This document shows positions 43,133 to 53,521 of a stretch of DNA of 64,000 bases, piece by piece (within the stretch, counting starts at the first letter, position 1; every line of letters begins with the position of its first letter). The DNA comes from Psychrobacter sp. JCM 18903 (GTDB taxonomy: Bacteria > Pseudomonadota > Gammaproteobacteria > Pseudomonadales > Moraxellaceae): NCBI RefSeq assembly GCF_000586475.1, contig NZ_BAWJ01000014.1, positions 41,581-105,580 on the forward strand, written 5' to 3'. The notes under the pieces were generated by a model. That model was not told where the DNA came from, searched no databases, and worked only from the letters and a program-made list of their open reading frames with translations. Position numbers and translations under genes: made by a program.

Positions 43133-43472
43133 GGTCTGCTGCACATTCATAATTTCAACTAGTCATTTAATCTAAGGTATATTCTCAATTCAAATGGACT
43201 GAATTTTGCCAAGCAGCGTTAAACATCTGCTTAACACATCGAGATAACCTGTGCTATTTTGCTTATTAGACTGCAATTCATCTCATTTTTATTACCATTT
43301 TTCAAATTGCTCATCAGCAACTAGCCATACAATAATAGTGCTTTCAAGCCGCTTATCAGTCAATTCTATCGCTCATACCAAAAATCATTGCAACATACCT
43401 GAGAGCCCGTATCCTGATATCAAGGATACGGTGATAGGCCGTTCATAACATGGATTGACTCGGTATTGGATT
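43133..43472. other. Intergenic region between the two motif-sharing genes
   Basis: 340 bases with no convincing gene. Near 43410-43442 it carries the inverted arms cgtatcctgata / atcaaggatacg around a short centre, a possible hairpin shortly upstream of the next gene. The rest is AT-rich and unremarkable. Confidence 0.45.
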
Positions 43473-43988
43473 ATGACTATCTCAGACAATAAAAATGATA
43501 TCAATAAAAGTGTTGGCTTACCCAGTAACTCTAATAACGAGCCACTATTAGCAACCGACACAGCAAAGCTAGCAAAAGGCAGTTTGCTGTGTCATGTAAA
43601 ATGGTTTGCCATAGTGGGCGTCTTGTTGTTAACGACTATATTCGTGTCGGCTCGTTTTTTTTCAACAATCCCTCAAACATCCATGGTAAGTGTTCATGTA
43701 CCTGTTACGGTAGCTACTCATCAAATCAACGAGACGGCAGCAGATAGCTCACCGCTAGTAGAAGTTAAAAACAATCATATTAAGGCTAATGTTGAAGCTA
43801 AGTATGCTCAAGCCGAGACTGCTATTAGTTATGGTGATTTTAGACAGGAAGCACAGAATATCTTATATCGTGAGCCAGAAGCGTCTGTCTCACATATAAA
43901 CCTAAGTACAGCTAGCATTGAGCCTGCCATTAGTCATGAAGATTTTAGAATAGAAGCAAAAAACATCTTATACCGTGAGGAAAAATAA
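43473..43988 (+). CDS. Single-pass membrane protein with two copies of the DFRxEA..LYRE motif
   Basis: 171 residues from the ATG at 43473; an upstream ATG at 43455 is also possible. Short polar N-terminus, one membrane helix (about residues 48-70, WFAIVGVLLLTTIFVSA), then an extracytoplasmic part. The C-terminal third carries AISYGDFRQEAQNILYRE and then AISHEDFRIEAKNILYRE, which ends the protein. The motif and layout match the protein encoded just upstream, so the two are probably duplicates that diverged in length. Function unknown. Confidence 0.6.
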   Translation: MTISDNKNDINKSVGLPSNSNNEPLLATDTAKLAKGSLLCHVKWFAIVGVLLLTTIFVSARFFSTIPQTSMVSVHVPVTVATHQINETAADSSPLVEVKNNHIKANVEAKYAQAETAISYGDFRQEAQNILYREPEASVSHINLSTASIEPAISHEDFRIEAKNILYREEK

Positions 43989-44023
43989 TCAAGTTTATAG
44001 GCTAACAGTCGTTATGGTTAATG

Positions 44024-44392
44024 CTAATTGATACTAGACTTAACCATATCTCTAATTTTAATGACACCTAATATTTGCTGACCATCTGCAACCAGCAGTA
44101 GCGTACTACCACGGCGAGCCACTTCTGGTAATTGTTGTTCTAAATCCATAGTACATCGACGTCGCCAGCCGCTTCCACCGCCCGGCCAAAGATCGCAATC
44201 ACCTTAGCTTGAGCATTCGGCTCATGACCGCTACGCCAATCGTTGTCAAAATTAAGCAAGCTAATAAAGCCGCTGAAATAATAGCGCTGACTATATTGCC
44301 TTTTGAGAGGACGGCAATATAGTCAGTTCAATCTCATTTGGCGTTCTGGTACGTTTGGCACCCTCTATTCTACCAAGGCCATCATAAATAGA
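44024..44392 (-). pseudogene. kdpB: Decayed kdpB remnant (K+-transporting ATPase subunit B)
   Basis: The minus strand holds broken pieces that match KdpB in order: GRIEGAKRTRTPNEI, then a hydrophobic stretch with LLACLILTTIG, then MSRMLK, VIAIFGRAVEAAGDVDVL, and finally GSTLLLVADGQQILGVIKIRDMVK. In KdpB these flank the phosphorylation site and the late part of the nucleotide domain. Here the catalytic DKTGT segment is absent, the pieces lie in different frames, and about 500 codons are missing. This is real decay, unlike the single-base breaks elsewhere. No other kdp gene is nearby. Confidence 0.7.
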
Positions 44393-44471
44393 TGTCGAAT
44401 CTTAAGTGACGCTGGAGCAGTATTTTTTGGGAGCAATAAGGGTTTTTAATATTGTAAATAATTATAGAAAC

Positions 44472-44490
44472 AAAAATGATTATCATTTAC
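44472..44490. promoter_or_regulatory. Fur box upstream of the TonB-dependent receptor
   Basis: The sequence aaaatgattatcatttac closely matches the Fur consensus (core atgattatcatt) and lies about 90 bases before the receptor start. It indicates iron-repressed expression. Confidence 0.7.
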
Positions 44491-44578
44491 AATATTGTTC
44501 ACAAAGTTAGTACACACAGCATTATTAGCTAAATATAACTTTTACCACTCTTTGATCCTCCAATTAAGTGAAGTGAAT

Positions 44579-46967
44579 ATGAAACGCCACCATCAAGTTG
44601 CTCTATCCTTTCTTACCCTTTGTATCAGCCAGCAACTATATGCACAAAACAATGTCAGTGCTATGGACATCGCTTCAAATACGAGGCTTTCAGAAGACTT
44701 AGCTGTCAACGCCGCCTCAAGTGAGTTACCAAACGTGACTTTAGATACCATTACGGTCACTGCTAAAGCAAGGACAGGAACGGCTTTGGCACAAAAAATT
44801 AGTGAGATGCCCGCCGTCACACAGGTAATTACCGAAAATGAGCTACAAATGCAGGCGACAGGCAATCGTACTACTGGAGATATATTGGCTCAGCTGATTC
44901 CAAGTTTGGGGGCAAGTAGTGGCTCAACCAGTAACTATGGCACGACCATGCATGGCCGTCCCGTGCAGTTTTTGCTGAATGGTGTGCCATTGAGTGGCTC
45001 ACGCAGCCTTTCACGCGAGCTAAACAGTATCGACCCTGCGCAGCTTGAGCGGGTAGAGGTGCTCTCTGGTGCGACCAGTATTTATGGGGCTGGCGCGGCT
45101 GGTGGTCTGATTAATCTCGTCACAAAATCTATGGTGGGTTATGGCTCTATCAGGCAAACCAGAGTCGGCGTCAGTAGCAGTCGTAATTTTGACTCAGATT
45201 CCTTGGGTTATCATGTGGGGCAGACATTGGGTTATGGCGGTGAGCGAGTCTATGGTCGCTAGATGTGGATTATGATCGTAAGGGCGGCAAATTCGATAGC
45301 ACGATAATCGCATCAGTCCAGACGTCAATCAAACTGACCAACAAGATACCGAGTCGCTAAGTATTAATGGTAGCTTGGGTATAGAGCTCACTGACAGCCA
45401 ACGTCTTGATTTGGCAGTGACTTACTATAATGATGAGCAGGATACTGACTATGGTCCAGATTATGGTAAAAATTTACAAGTATTATTAAAACCGAAAAAA
45501 TTACCACCATCTTTAAAAGCGATTGATGGTGCCGACGTAGAAAATGAGCCTTATACCACTAAAACATCGGTGAACTTAAATTATAATAATGATGATATTG
45601 CAGGCTCAAATTTGAGCGTGACTGGCTACTATCGAGACGAAAAAGGCCGTTTTTATCCTTCTGGGAAAAGTGCAGCAGACCAAGCAGCTGAAGTTTGGGC
45701 TACCAATGGTCTTACTGACAAAGACACGCTAGATAAGCTTTTGGGCGCGGCAACATTCGTCACTCAATCAGAAGCAGATATTGAGGTGATGGGTTTGCGT
45801 GCCGCTATGCAAACGGATAGTAAAATTGCAGGTAAAAAAACGCTATTTAGCTATGGTGCTGACTTTGAACGCGAAAAAAGTGAGCAAACCTATGAAGGTC
45901 AAGACTTAAACACGTTTATTGCTAGTAATGGTTTGAGCGCTCAAACCAACAGACTATCTTACAATGGTGGACCAGATACCACCATCGATAAATGGGGCGC
46001 TTTTGTCAATGCGGATATAGATATCACTGATAAATGGCATACCAGTGCTGGCGTGCGCTATCAAAAACTCAAAGCAGAAACGGCTACTTTCACGCCCATT
46101 TATGAGCAATTGCTCGAAGAGTATTTTAATGATCCTCTCATCAACGGTGTCAGTAATGCTTATGGCATTGACTATCAGGCCGGTCAAGTGGAAAAGGGCA
46201 ATACAGACCACGATAAAACCCTATTTAATATCGGTACCAGCTATCAATTAACCCCAAATGACCAAGTATTTGCCAATTTTTCACAAGGCTTTACCACTGC
46301 TGACATTCAGCGTGCGCTACGTGATGTACGGGCAGGCTTTGTCGTCAACTCAGACAATGTACAACCTATTGCAATCGACAATTACGAGTTGGGCTGGCAA
46401 GGTAAGCATGGCAGTACTGCTGCACGATTGAGCGGTTTTTACAATGAATCAGATAAAACGGTACGCTTTACCAATGACTATACGGTAGAAGTCGTCGATA
46501 CCGATGAGCGCGTCTACGGCGTAGAAGGCTCGCTCAGCCATGATATTGATGATCAATGGCAAGTGGGTGGCAGTGTCACCTATACTCGTGGCCAGTATGA
46601 TAAAGAGGGTGATTGGTTGGAGCTGGATGCCGTACGCTTGACACCACTTAAAGGCACCGCATTTGCGCAATACAACTTCGATGAAGGCAGTAATATACGT
46701 CTACAAGCATTGGCAATTGGCGGTAATGATAAAGCCTTTAAGGATCAACAAAAAGACCCTGATTCTAGCGCATTGCCAGTCACAGGTTATATGACACTTG
46801 ATGTATTAGGACAAGTCAAAATGCCGGTAGGTCGAGTAAACTATGGGGTTTACAACTTACTCAATAAGGATTATCTAACGGTCTATCATCAAACAACCTA
46901 TGGCGACTTAAATCGTTTGCCTGCCTCGGGTACAACTTACGGCTTGAGCTACACTGTGGATTATTAA
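44579..46967 (+). CDS. TonB-dependent receptor (siderophore-type), two frame breaks
   Basis: An outer-membrane receptor for ferric siderophore or similar. The start at 44579 gives a signal peptide ending QQLYAQ. It has the TonB-box-like region LDTITVTA, the plug domain (MPAVTQVITENELQ, RPVQFLLNGVPLSG, GATSIYGAGAAGGLINLVTK) and a long beta-barrel ending in GLSYTVDY with a terminal aromatic. Breaks near 45258 and 45300, both one-base losses: between them the frame reads LDVDYDRKGGKFDS, after them NRISPDVNQTDQQDTES. About 796 residues. The upstream Fur box supports iron acquisition. The exact ligand is unknown. Confidence 0.88.
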
Positions 46968-46978
46968 AAATAATATCA

Positions 46979-47023
46979 GAAAACCTTTTACGCTAATTAT
47001 TGAATAGCGTGAAAGGTTTTTAC
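46979..47023 (+). terminator. Terminator after the TonB-dependent receptor
   Basis: Arms aaaccttttacgcta / tagcgtgaaaggttt with a T-rich tail, 12 nt past the stop codon. Confidence 0.85.
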
Positions 47024-47437
47024 ATTTTTTTTTCAAAACCTAAAATACGATTAAAAATCTAATTTATCTATATCTTGATTGATAATAACTATCAGTTATG
47101 TTAGTTAACATTCTCCTAGCCGTTATTCGGTATCAACTTTGTCTTTAGGTCTTTAGAAGACCTTTCAGTTAGTACGCTGTCTATGAGTAAGGGAGTAGCA
47201 AAATACTGCTTCACTTTTTAATTCCTTTTTTAGTCTGTCTCGATTCGTCATAAATTTTTTATTTACTTCGTGAAGTCGTCGTATTTCTCGCTTTTATTCT
47301 ATTAATGTCTGAGACTGTGCTGATATGGTATAGTCAGCGAACCATTAAACTGTTAGGTATGATACTCCCTTCGTTGTACTACTTGCATGATCTGCGGTTG
47401 CCTATTTTTAATATGACTATTAAAAAAGATTTAATAT
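47024..47437. other. Intergenic region before the SMC operon
   Basis: About 414 bases with no credible gene. It must hold the promoter of the four-gene SMC system. A small perfect inverted repeat, aggtctt-tag-aagacct, lies near 47146-47162. No clear ribosome site precedes the first gene, whose ATG follows aaaaaagatttaatat. Confidence 0.45.
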
Positions 47438-48250
47438 ATGGCTGCGAAAACCTTAAAAAACTATTTGGAAAAAATAGACGCTGGTGAAGCTATTAATCTT
47501 AGAGCTTTTCAGAAATTAATAGCGTCTATTTCATCCTTTGATGGATTTGCCGAGTCTGACATACAATCGGTTAAAAAGGGTGCACATACTTACATCCTAA
47601 GTTATATAAACCCTGAAAAGTTGGCTTTTTTACACCATTATGCTGAGAGTCAAGGCGAAGATAGAGTCTCAGGAGCAATGCAAAATAATAGCCATGCATT
47701 TAAAGTGAATGGCTCACTACTCCTTATCCAAAAATACCAAAACCATCCTGACGTTCTGATATTCAAAGACGACGGTAGAATTCCTAAATATAAAACCAAT
47801 AAGTCTGCGTTAATATTAGAAAACAGAGAGCTGTTTATTCATAGCGATAAAACATTTAAGTTTTTAAGCGAGCACTGCCAAATTACTGAGGATATGCGTA
47901 AAGACATTGACGTCATCTTTGGTGCAGGGACAGAGATTACTAATGGCTTACACCTTCCATTTTTAAGTCTTTATAACACCTTGTATTTATGTCTAAATCT
48001 TGACTTGGGCGGCATTAAAACGGCAACCTCATTGATTAATAACTTGCCATCAAGCATGGCGATTCACTTTGTCATTCCAAATGATATCGAATCTCGCCTT
48101 AAGCAAGTTATTGATAAATGTTCACCTGAATATATGCAAAAGATATACAACCTTGATGAGAATATGTCTCAAGTACTGCTCCCCTGCATACGCATTATCA
48201 AAAAACACAATACTATCTTAGAACAAGAGGCATATTTGTATGGCTACTGA
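47438..48250 (+). CDS. TOPRIM/DUF2220-like protein, JetD/MksG-type subunit of an SMC system
   Basis: 270 residues. Residues 125-264 resemble the DUF2220 TOPRIM nuclease domain of JetD/MksG: the glutamate motif LILENRELF (125-133), DVIFGAG (158-164), the strand LYLCLNLDLGG (182-192, at the place of the GDxDxxG metal motif) and the C-terminal LEQE (261-264). The first acidic residue of DxD is Asn here. The N-terminal 110 residues would be the DNA-binding part but match no motif I know. It is shorter than typical JetD (about 390). In Wadjet, JetD cuts DNA captured by the SMC complex. Its stop overlaps the SMC gene start by 11 nt, which supports a joint role. Confidence 0.6.
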   Translation: MAAKTLKNYLEKIDAGEAINLRAFQKLIASISSFDGFAESDIQSVKKGAHTYILSYINPEKLAFLHHYAESQGEDRVSGAMQNNSHAFKVNGSLLLIQKYQNHPDVLIFKDDGRIPKYKTNKSALILENRELFIHSDKTFKFLSEHCQITEDMRKDIDVIFGAGTEITNGLHLPFLSLYNTLYLCLNLDLGGIKTATSLINNLPSSMAIHFVIPNDIESRLKQVIDKCSPEYMQKIYNLDENMSQVLLPCIRIIKKHNTILEQEAYLYGY

Positions 48251-51200
48251 TTTTAATACTCATTACTCGGCTGTTAATGAGCTTACGGCTCACAATATAA
48301 ATGCCCCTACTATGGATCATAACGATAACAAATCGTTAGATAGTCCATTGATCGACAATGACTTAAATGACTTAGAAAGGGGTGTTGATGACTATTTAAA
48401 TGATGACTTTAGACTCAACTACTCTCTTAACAAGATTGTTTTGGTTAACTCTGCGAGTCATGCTTACTCAGAGATACCCATCGATGAGCCTTTAGTACTG
48501 CTTGGTAAAAATAACCGCGGCAAAACCTCTAGTCTTGCCGCGACTAAGCTTATTTTATATCCTGAAGTTAATTTTAATAATTGTGAAAGCAAATTCAACT
48601 TTACGAACAAAGCAAATGATCCCTACAGCAAGGAAGAGTCTTACAAACATTATTTTCCAATCAGTGAATCTTTTATCGCCGTAGAAGTAAAGAACCACGC
48701 TGGTTTATTTACGATGCTGCTATACCGTGTTGGAGATTATAAATACCATCGTTTGTTCTTCCTGTGCCTTATGAAGAGATAAAGCCGTTCATATGGAATG
48801 AGCAGACCAATTACTTTGCTGATGAGTTAGGTATTAAAAGCCTGATAGAGGTACAGAAAAAACTGGGTGGATTACACCTCACCACCAAGCAAGAATTACA
48901 AAATGTGATGTACGGTAATAGAGGGTCTAAAACCAGCCATTTTTGTGTGGTGCCGATTAAAGACCAAAAAGAGGCGTCTATTCGCTCTTTTGTCAAAATT
49001 TATGAATTAGCGTTTGATGCTGGTAAGGATGAGAAAAAGAAACTGCCCAATGCTATTGCGACTATTATCGAGATGCAGCGTGGACGAGACAAAGAGAAGC
49101 TGAACGAAAATGTACATGACCTTAAGATAGAGCGCGCGCAGCTATTTGAAGAAAGTTTAAAGATTAAAAGCTTAACGGAGAATAAAGACGACTATGAATT
49201 TATTCAAAAGCAGTTTGATGCTCTACATCTGGATGCAAAACATGCGGTCTTAGAGTACACGGCATTTTTACGAGAATTTAAATTAAAGCAACAGCAGTAT
49301 GCTAAAGATAAAATCGCTATTGGTGCTAAAAAGGAAGACATTGAGAGAGAACGCAATCATGCCATAGAAGAAGTAAAGCAAGTTGCAAATGAGATTACTA
49401 GATTGGGCACACTGCACAAAGCATTAAAAGAGGAAGTAGCACAGCTGCAGCAACAGAAAATCAAAGCTGAGAAAATATTAGGTCAATTTGCTCATAAAAG
49501 CCAACAAGATATTATTGCTGAAATGACTATCCAACGTCATAGGTATGACGAAAATTTTAAAGCCATGCAAGCTAAAGAAAATATGGTTATTTTAATTCAA
49601 CAAAAGAATAAGCAGAAACAGGACTTAGAGGCAAAAATAAAAGCCGCTCAAAACGGACTTGATAATCATGACTTGTTACTTGCCAATCAGTTACCCTCCC
49701 ATAGCGTGCATATATTAGGCAGTATTAATGAGGATTTTTTAAATATTACTGCTAATAGCCCATTGACGGAGGAAGCGCTACGTCAAATTAGTGATTTTAC
49801 GGCGCTGTTTACGGTTGATGATGCTAATCATTTGTCCTTTTTATCGTTCACTTTACCTAATACATTTTATCACCCTTATGATGCTGATAAACAGCGCTCC
49901 CAGTTTGAAAAAACTATTACACAAGATAACAAAGAAGCGTCTACATTGAGCCAAGAGATTGGAGAGTTAAACAGCGCACTGTCTCAGTTTGATACAGACA
50001 TAGGTAAAAAGATTGCTGAGGGGAAAAAACAAGCCCTTAAGGAGCAGATAGTAGAGCTTGATGCCAATATTACGCTACTTGAAGGGTTATCCTTGATCAA
50101 AAGTCAGATAGAGGATAAAACACAGCAAATAAGCCAAAAAGACAAGGCGCTGGCAGAGGCTCAAGACCTGCGAGCCATTAAAGAGCAATCTAAAGCATCA
50201 ACAGACAGTAAGTATAATCAAATCGTAGAGCAGTTCGATGACATTATTAGCTTTGGTAAAGAGGCCGAAAGCATTACAAATCTGCTGGCAGGTGTAAAAT
50301 CGCAGGGATTGCCTTATCTAGCGAAAGACGATCCTGAGATAGCATCATATTTAGAAAGTAATGATATTGAGATTAATTTAAATGCAGCATCTACAATCGC
50401 CAATCGCATAGGCGGGCTAAGTGAGCGTGTTAATAGGCTTGTCAGCAAAGTGTCAGATTTTACAGAAGTGGTTTTGGTAGAGGGTATTAATCCGCACCAG
50501 CGTATTGAAGGTATCAATAGTCTGGGAGAGGTGATTCAGCAATATAAAAATTCCTTTGATACGCTTGAATTTCAAAAAAGCAATTATCATGACAAAATAA
50601 AAACCCATAATAGTGTGATTGATAACTTATTAAAAGAAATTACAGATTCGGCTGGATTACTACGTACGACGATTAGCTCCCTCAATAAAAAATTGAATGA
50701 GCATAAGATATCTAACTTACATCAAGTCTCTCTTAAGCTTAACTTAGCACCTGATTTTGCCAATTTGGAACGTACCTATGCTAAGCACAATGCCAATCAA
50801 ACCAGTCTTTTAGATGAGCGCTTTTATGAATCGCTTATCAACTATGTTGAAAAGACTAGCCATTCAAACAGTCAACGTTTAAAAATGCGTAATTTGATTG
50901 ATAGTATTGACTACGAGTATACGCAGGCGACGGGTGAAATCGAACAAAAGTCACAATCAGGCGGTACGACCAGTACTATTACCGCCTTAATTGCTACATT
51001 GCTATTTAGTGAAGCTTTCCAAAAAGGCAGTAGCTTACGCATGCCTATTATTGTGGATGAAGTGGGCACCATTGACAAAGATAATATTAAGACCATTGTT
51101 GAACAGGTAAGCAATGCTGGATTTACTATTATATGCGCCAATCCGGGCTTGCATGCAGACACCCTACGCTATATCCCTAATTACATTCGAGTTGATAAAA

Positions 51201-51295
51201 GCTTGCTCAATGGCAAGCCCAAATCTCGTGATTGTATCTTCCATATTATGCCGAGCCAAATCAACCGTCAGGGGAGGGTTGTGCATGGTCATTAA
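48240..51295 (+). CDS. SMC-like ATPase, MukB/MksB/JetC type, one frame break
   Basis: About 1018 residues. Walker A LLGKNNRGKTSS (residues 87-98) follows a polar N-terminus. Long heptad-rich coiled coils (about residues 280-430 and 570-680) flank a hinge-like region. The ATPase C-terminal half has the signature SQSGGTTSTITALIATLLFSE and Walker B MPIIVDEVGTID, then FTIICANP, close in layout to MukB/JetC ends. The frame breaks near 48755; one C restores LFLPVPYEEIKPF. It begins inside the end of the JetD-like gene and its stop overlaps the kleisin start. Expected role: ATP-driven DNA loop extrusion or entrapment. Confidence 0.8.
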
Positions 51296-52645
51296 TCGAG
51301 AAGCGATATTAGCAGGTATATTAAAGCATAAATCTCATTTTTTAGATTCGTTGATGTGATTAATGCCAACGAGACGGCGTTACAGTTTCCTATGACAGCA
51401 TATCTGAAGTTTTACGAACAAGTTATTTATCAAGATGATGACTATGCCTTAAAAGATATCTTAAGTGTCGAGGCATTATTGCAGGCGAATGTATTCGTTA
51501 ATATTGATGGTTTAACCAATATGGTAACGCTATCAAAAGACATTTATAACATCTTAGTATGGCTGGATATTTCTCGCAAAAAACAATTAGATTCTCAACC
51601 TTTTGAATCGCATCGACAAGACGTTGTTCGACTGGCAAATGAGTTGACGACTTTGCCCATTGAGGGTATTAACTTTAAAGAGACTTATGCTTTTTTCTAT
51701 GAAAAACTTAGCGACATTCAAGTAGATATCTCTGAAAATATGCGAGTCCTAGATTACCGTGTCGATGAAATTGCAGATATGTATAAAAGCCGTGAAATGG
51801 GCTCATTAGAGACGGGTTTAGATGAGTTATTTCATAGAGCGCAGCATGTATATCATCGTAACATCACGCCTTGCCTTGAGTTTATTAACCCAAGCCTTGA
51901 ATTAAAAGGGACTAAAAATCTATCAGAAACCTTAAAAGATCTTGAGCATTATTTTGAAGAAATAGGGGAAGTAGACAAGGCGAGAACACTACAGTTTCGC
52001 GTTGGCGCTATCTTCTGTTATTACAAAGACATCAGAGCCATTGCCAGTCGTTTAAACGCTTATTTGGTGAATTTAGCACAAGAAAGAGAGTTCTTTTTGA
52101 GTATGGAGCGTGCTTTTGGGGTGTTGGTTGAATCGCTAGTGCCTTTAAGGCATGGACGCCATCAGAATAAATACTTAAATGCGGACAGCGAGGTATTCAA
52201 GCTTGCCACAACCTTTGATGGTTTAGAAGATCATAAAAAAAAGTACGAGAAACGTTTTAACTATTCACCAAGTAGGGGACTGGATCATTTTAATAATTAT
52301 TATGAGATGATGCTCAGACGTCCGTTGAAGCAAAAGCTGGATAATCCCTTACGTGCGTTACCACTAGAGATTGACATTGAAGAGGAACGCTGCGAACAAA
52401 TATTGAGTATAACGTTATATGAGATAGCAGTGGATAATATGATTGAGAATGTACAACGCTATGTGTGGCAGAAGCTACAGGAGTTATTGCCTAATGCGGG
52501 CATAATAGATTTTTTGTATGCGCTCGAATACTTTTTAAGTGCACTGGATGACGCATGTGTGTCTCAGCGCCGCAACGATCGTGATAGGATTGATGATGGT
52601 GTTTATTATCTTGATTATATCATTTGGGATTATGCAGAGGCTTAA
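51285..52645 (+). CDS. Kleisin-like subunit (JetA/MksF type), one frame break
   Basis: About 453 residues, mostly helical. The start is taken at ATG 51285 because the strong ribosome site aggggagg lies 8 nt upstream and the frame (MVINREAILAGILKHKSHFLDSL) joins the main frame after a one-base loss near 51354. A GTG at 51356 is the fallback. Early blocks ALLQANVFVNIDG and VTLSKDIYNILVWLD look like the winged-helix start of MksF/JetA. The middle is long helices (ETLKDLEHYFEEIGEVDKA) and the end a compact domain. Assignment rests on size, helical plan and gene context. It would bridge the SMC heads. Confidence 0.6.
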
Positions 52646-52692
52646 CTTTAAACATCCTAACGTTACTTCAAATAGACAGGTAGCACGCTATT

Positions 52693-53319
52693 ATGGCAAA
52701 TTACACCTTAAGCAAAGAAATATATAGCCATTTAATGAATGGAAAGATGCTCAATAAACATCTCCTTGATAATGCAGGTGATGACACCGTTAATCCATTA
52801 TTTATTGAGATAATAGACAATAAAGATGAATACGTTAAACAGTATAAAATGAGCGGTTATCATCTGGTTATTGCACCAATAAATGATCCTGAGTATATTT
52901 ACATCGTTGCTACAGGCACGCTAGATGGCACAAAAACTGAACTAGCAATGAAAGCGATGACTATGTTGCTTGTTATTGGTCAATATATTAATCACCATAA
53001 ATTTAAACTCAGTAAATTAACCAATGCTAAAAGTGGTGGCTTGACCCAAGACGATTTTTTGAAAATGGCAGACATGCCTCATGTTAAAGAGATATTGGAG
53101 AAGTCCAAACTCATCACAAAAGGTGAGCGGACGTTACAAGACGTGGTTATTAAACTATTGGTTCATCGAGATATTATGATTGAAGTACCTAGCAAAAAAG
53201 CTTATATATTAACCAACGCAGGCCATTCTTTTTATCAGGAGATTCAGCGTAAGTTTGACACTGAGTCTGAGCTAGCAAATGAAGAAGATAATACGACAAT
53301 AGATACGCAAGCAAGTTAA
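52693..53319 (+). CDS. Kite-like subunit (MksE/JetB type)
   Basis: 208 residues. The block KMSGYHLVIAPINDPEYIYIV resembles the MksE/JetB (DUF4194) core where a short strand pair follows an aromatic-Gly-Tyr motif. Next come MTMLLVIGQYI and the winged-helix-like EILEKSKLITKGERTLQDVVIKLL, ending in an acidic tail. Kite proteins dimerise on the kleisin. It starts 47 nt after the kleisin gene and is the last gene of the unit. Assignment is moderate, from fold-level resemblance plus context. Confidence 0.62.
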   Translation: MANYTLSKEIYSHLMNGKMLNKHLLDNAGDDTVNPLFIEIIDNKDEYVKQYKMSGYHLVIAPINDPEYIYIVATGTLDGTKTELAMKAMTMLLVIGQYINHHKFKLSKLTNAKSGGLTQDDFLKMADMPHVKEILEKSKLITKGERTLQDVVIKLLVHRDIMIEVPSKKAYILTNAGHSFYQEIQRKFDTESELANEEDNTTIDTQAS

Positions 53320-53475
53320 TATTCAGAACAGCAATGTGTTATGACTTGATTGCCTAACTTGCCAATGTAGCTAATATGATAATTATATTTGGCTCATCAA
53401 TCATTTTTATTGCCCATAAAAAGTTCTTCACCATTTCTTTAATTTTAAGACCGCTTTATTAGTTTTTTTATACAC

Positions 53476-53521
53476 ATCAAAAACAGGCTTATTACTTAGC
53501 AGTAGTAAGCCTGTTTTTGAT
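53476..53521. terminator. Strong hairpin overlapping the LysR gene end
   Basis: Arms atcaaaaacaggcttatta / tagtaagcctgtttttgat. It includes the LysR stop codon (53496) and could terminate from both sides, that is, the SMC operon and the regulator. Confidence 0.85.

Noticed and set aside
48764..51295. Separate SMC-like gene starting at GTG
   Set aside because: It lacks Walker A, which is in the preceding frame. The two parts join in one protein after restoring a base.
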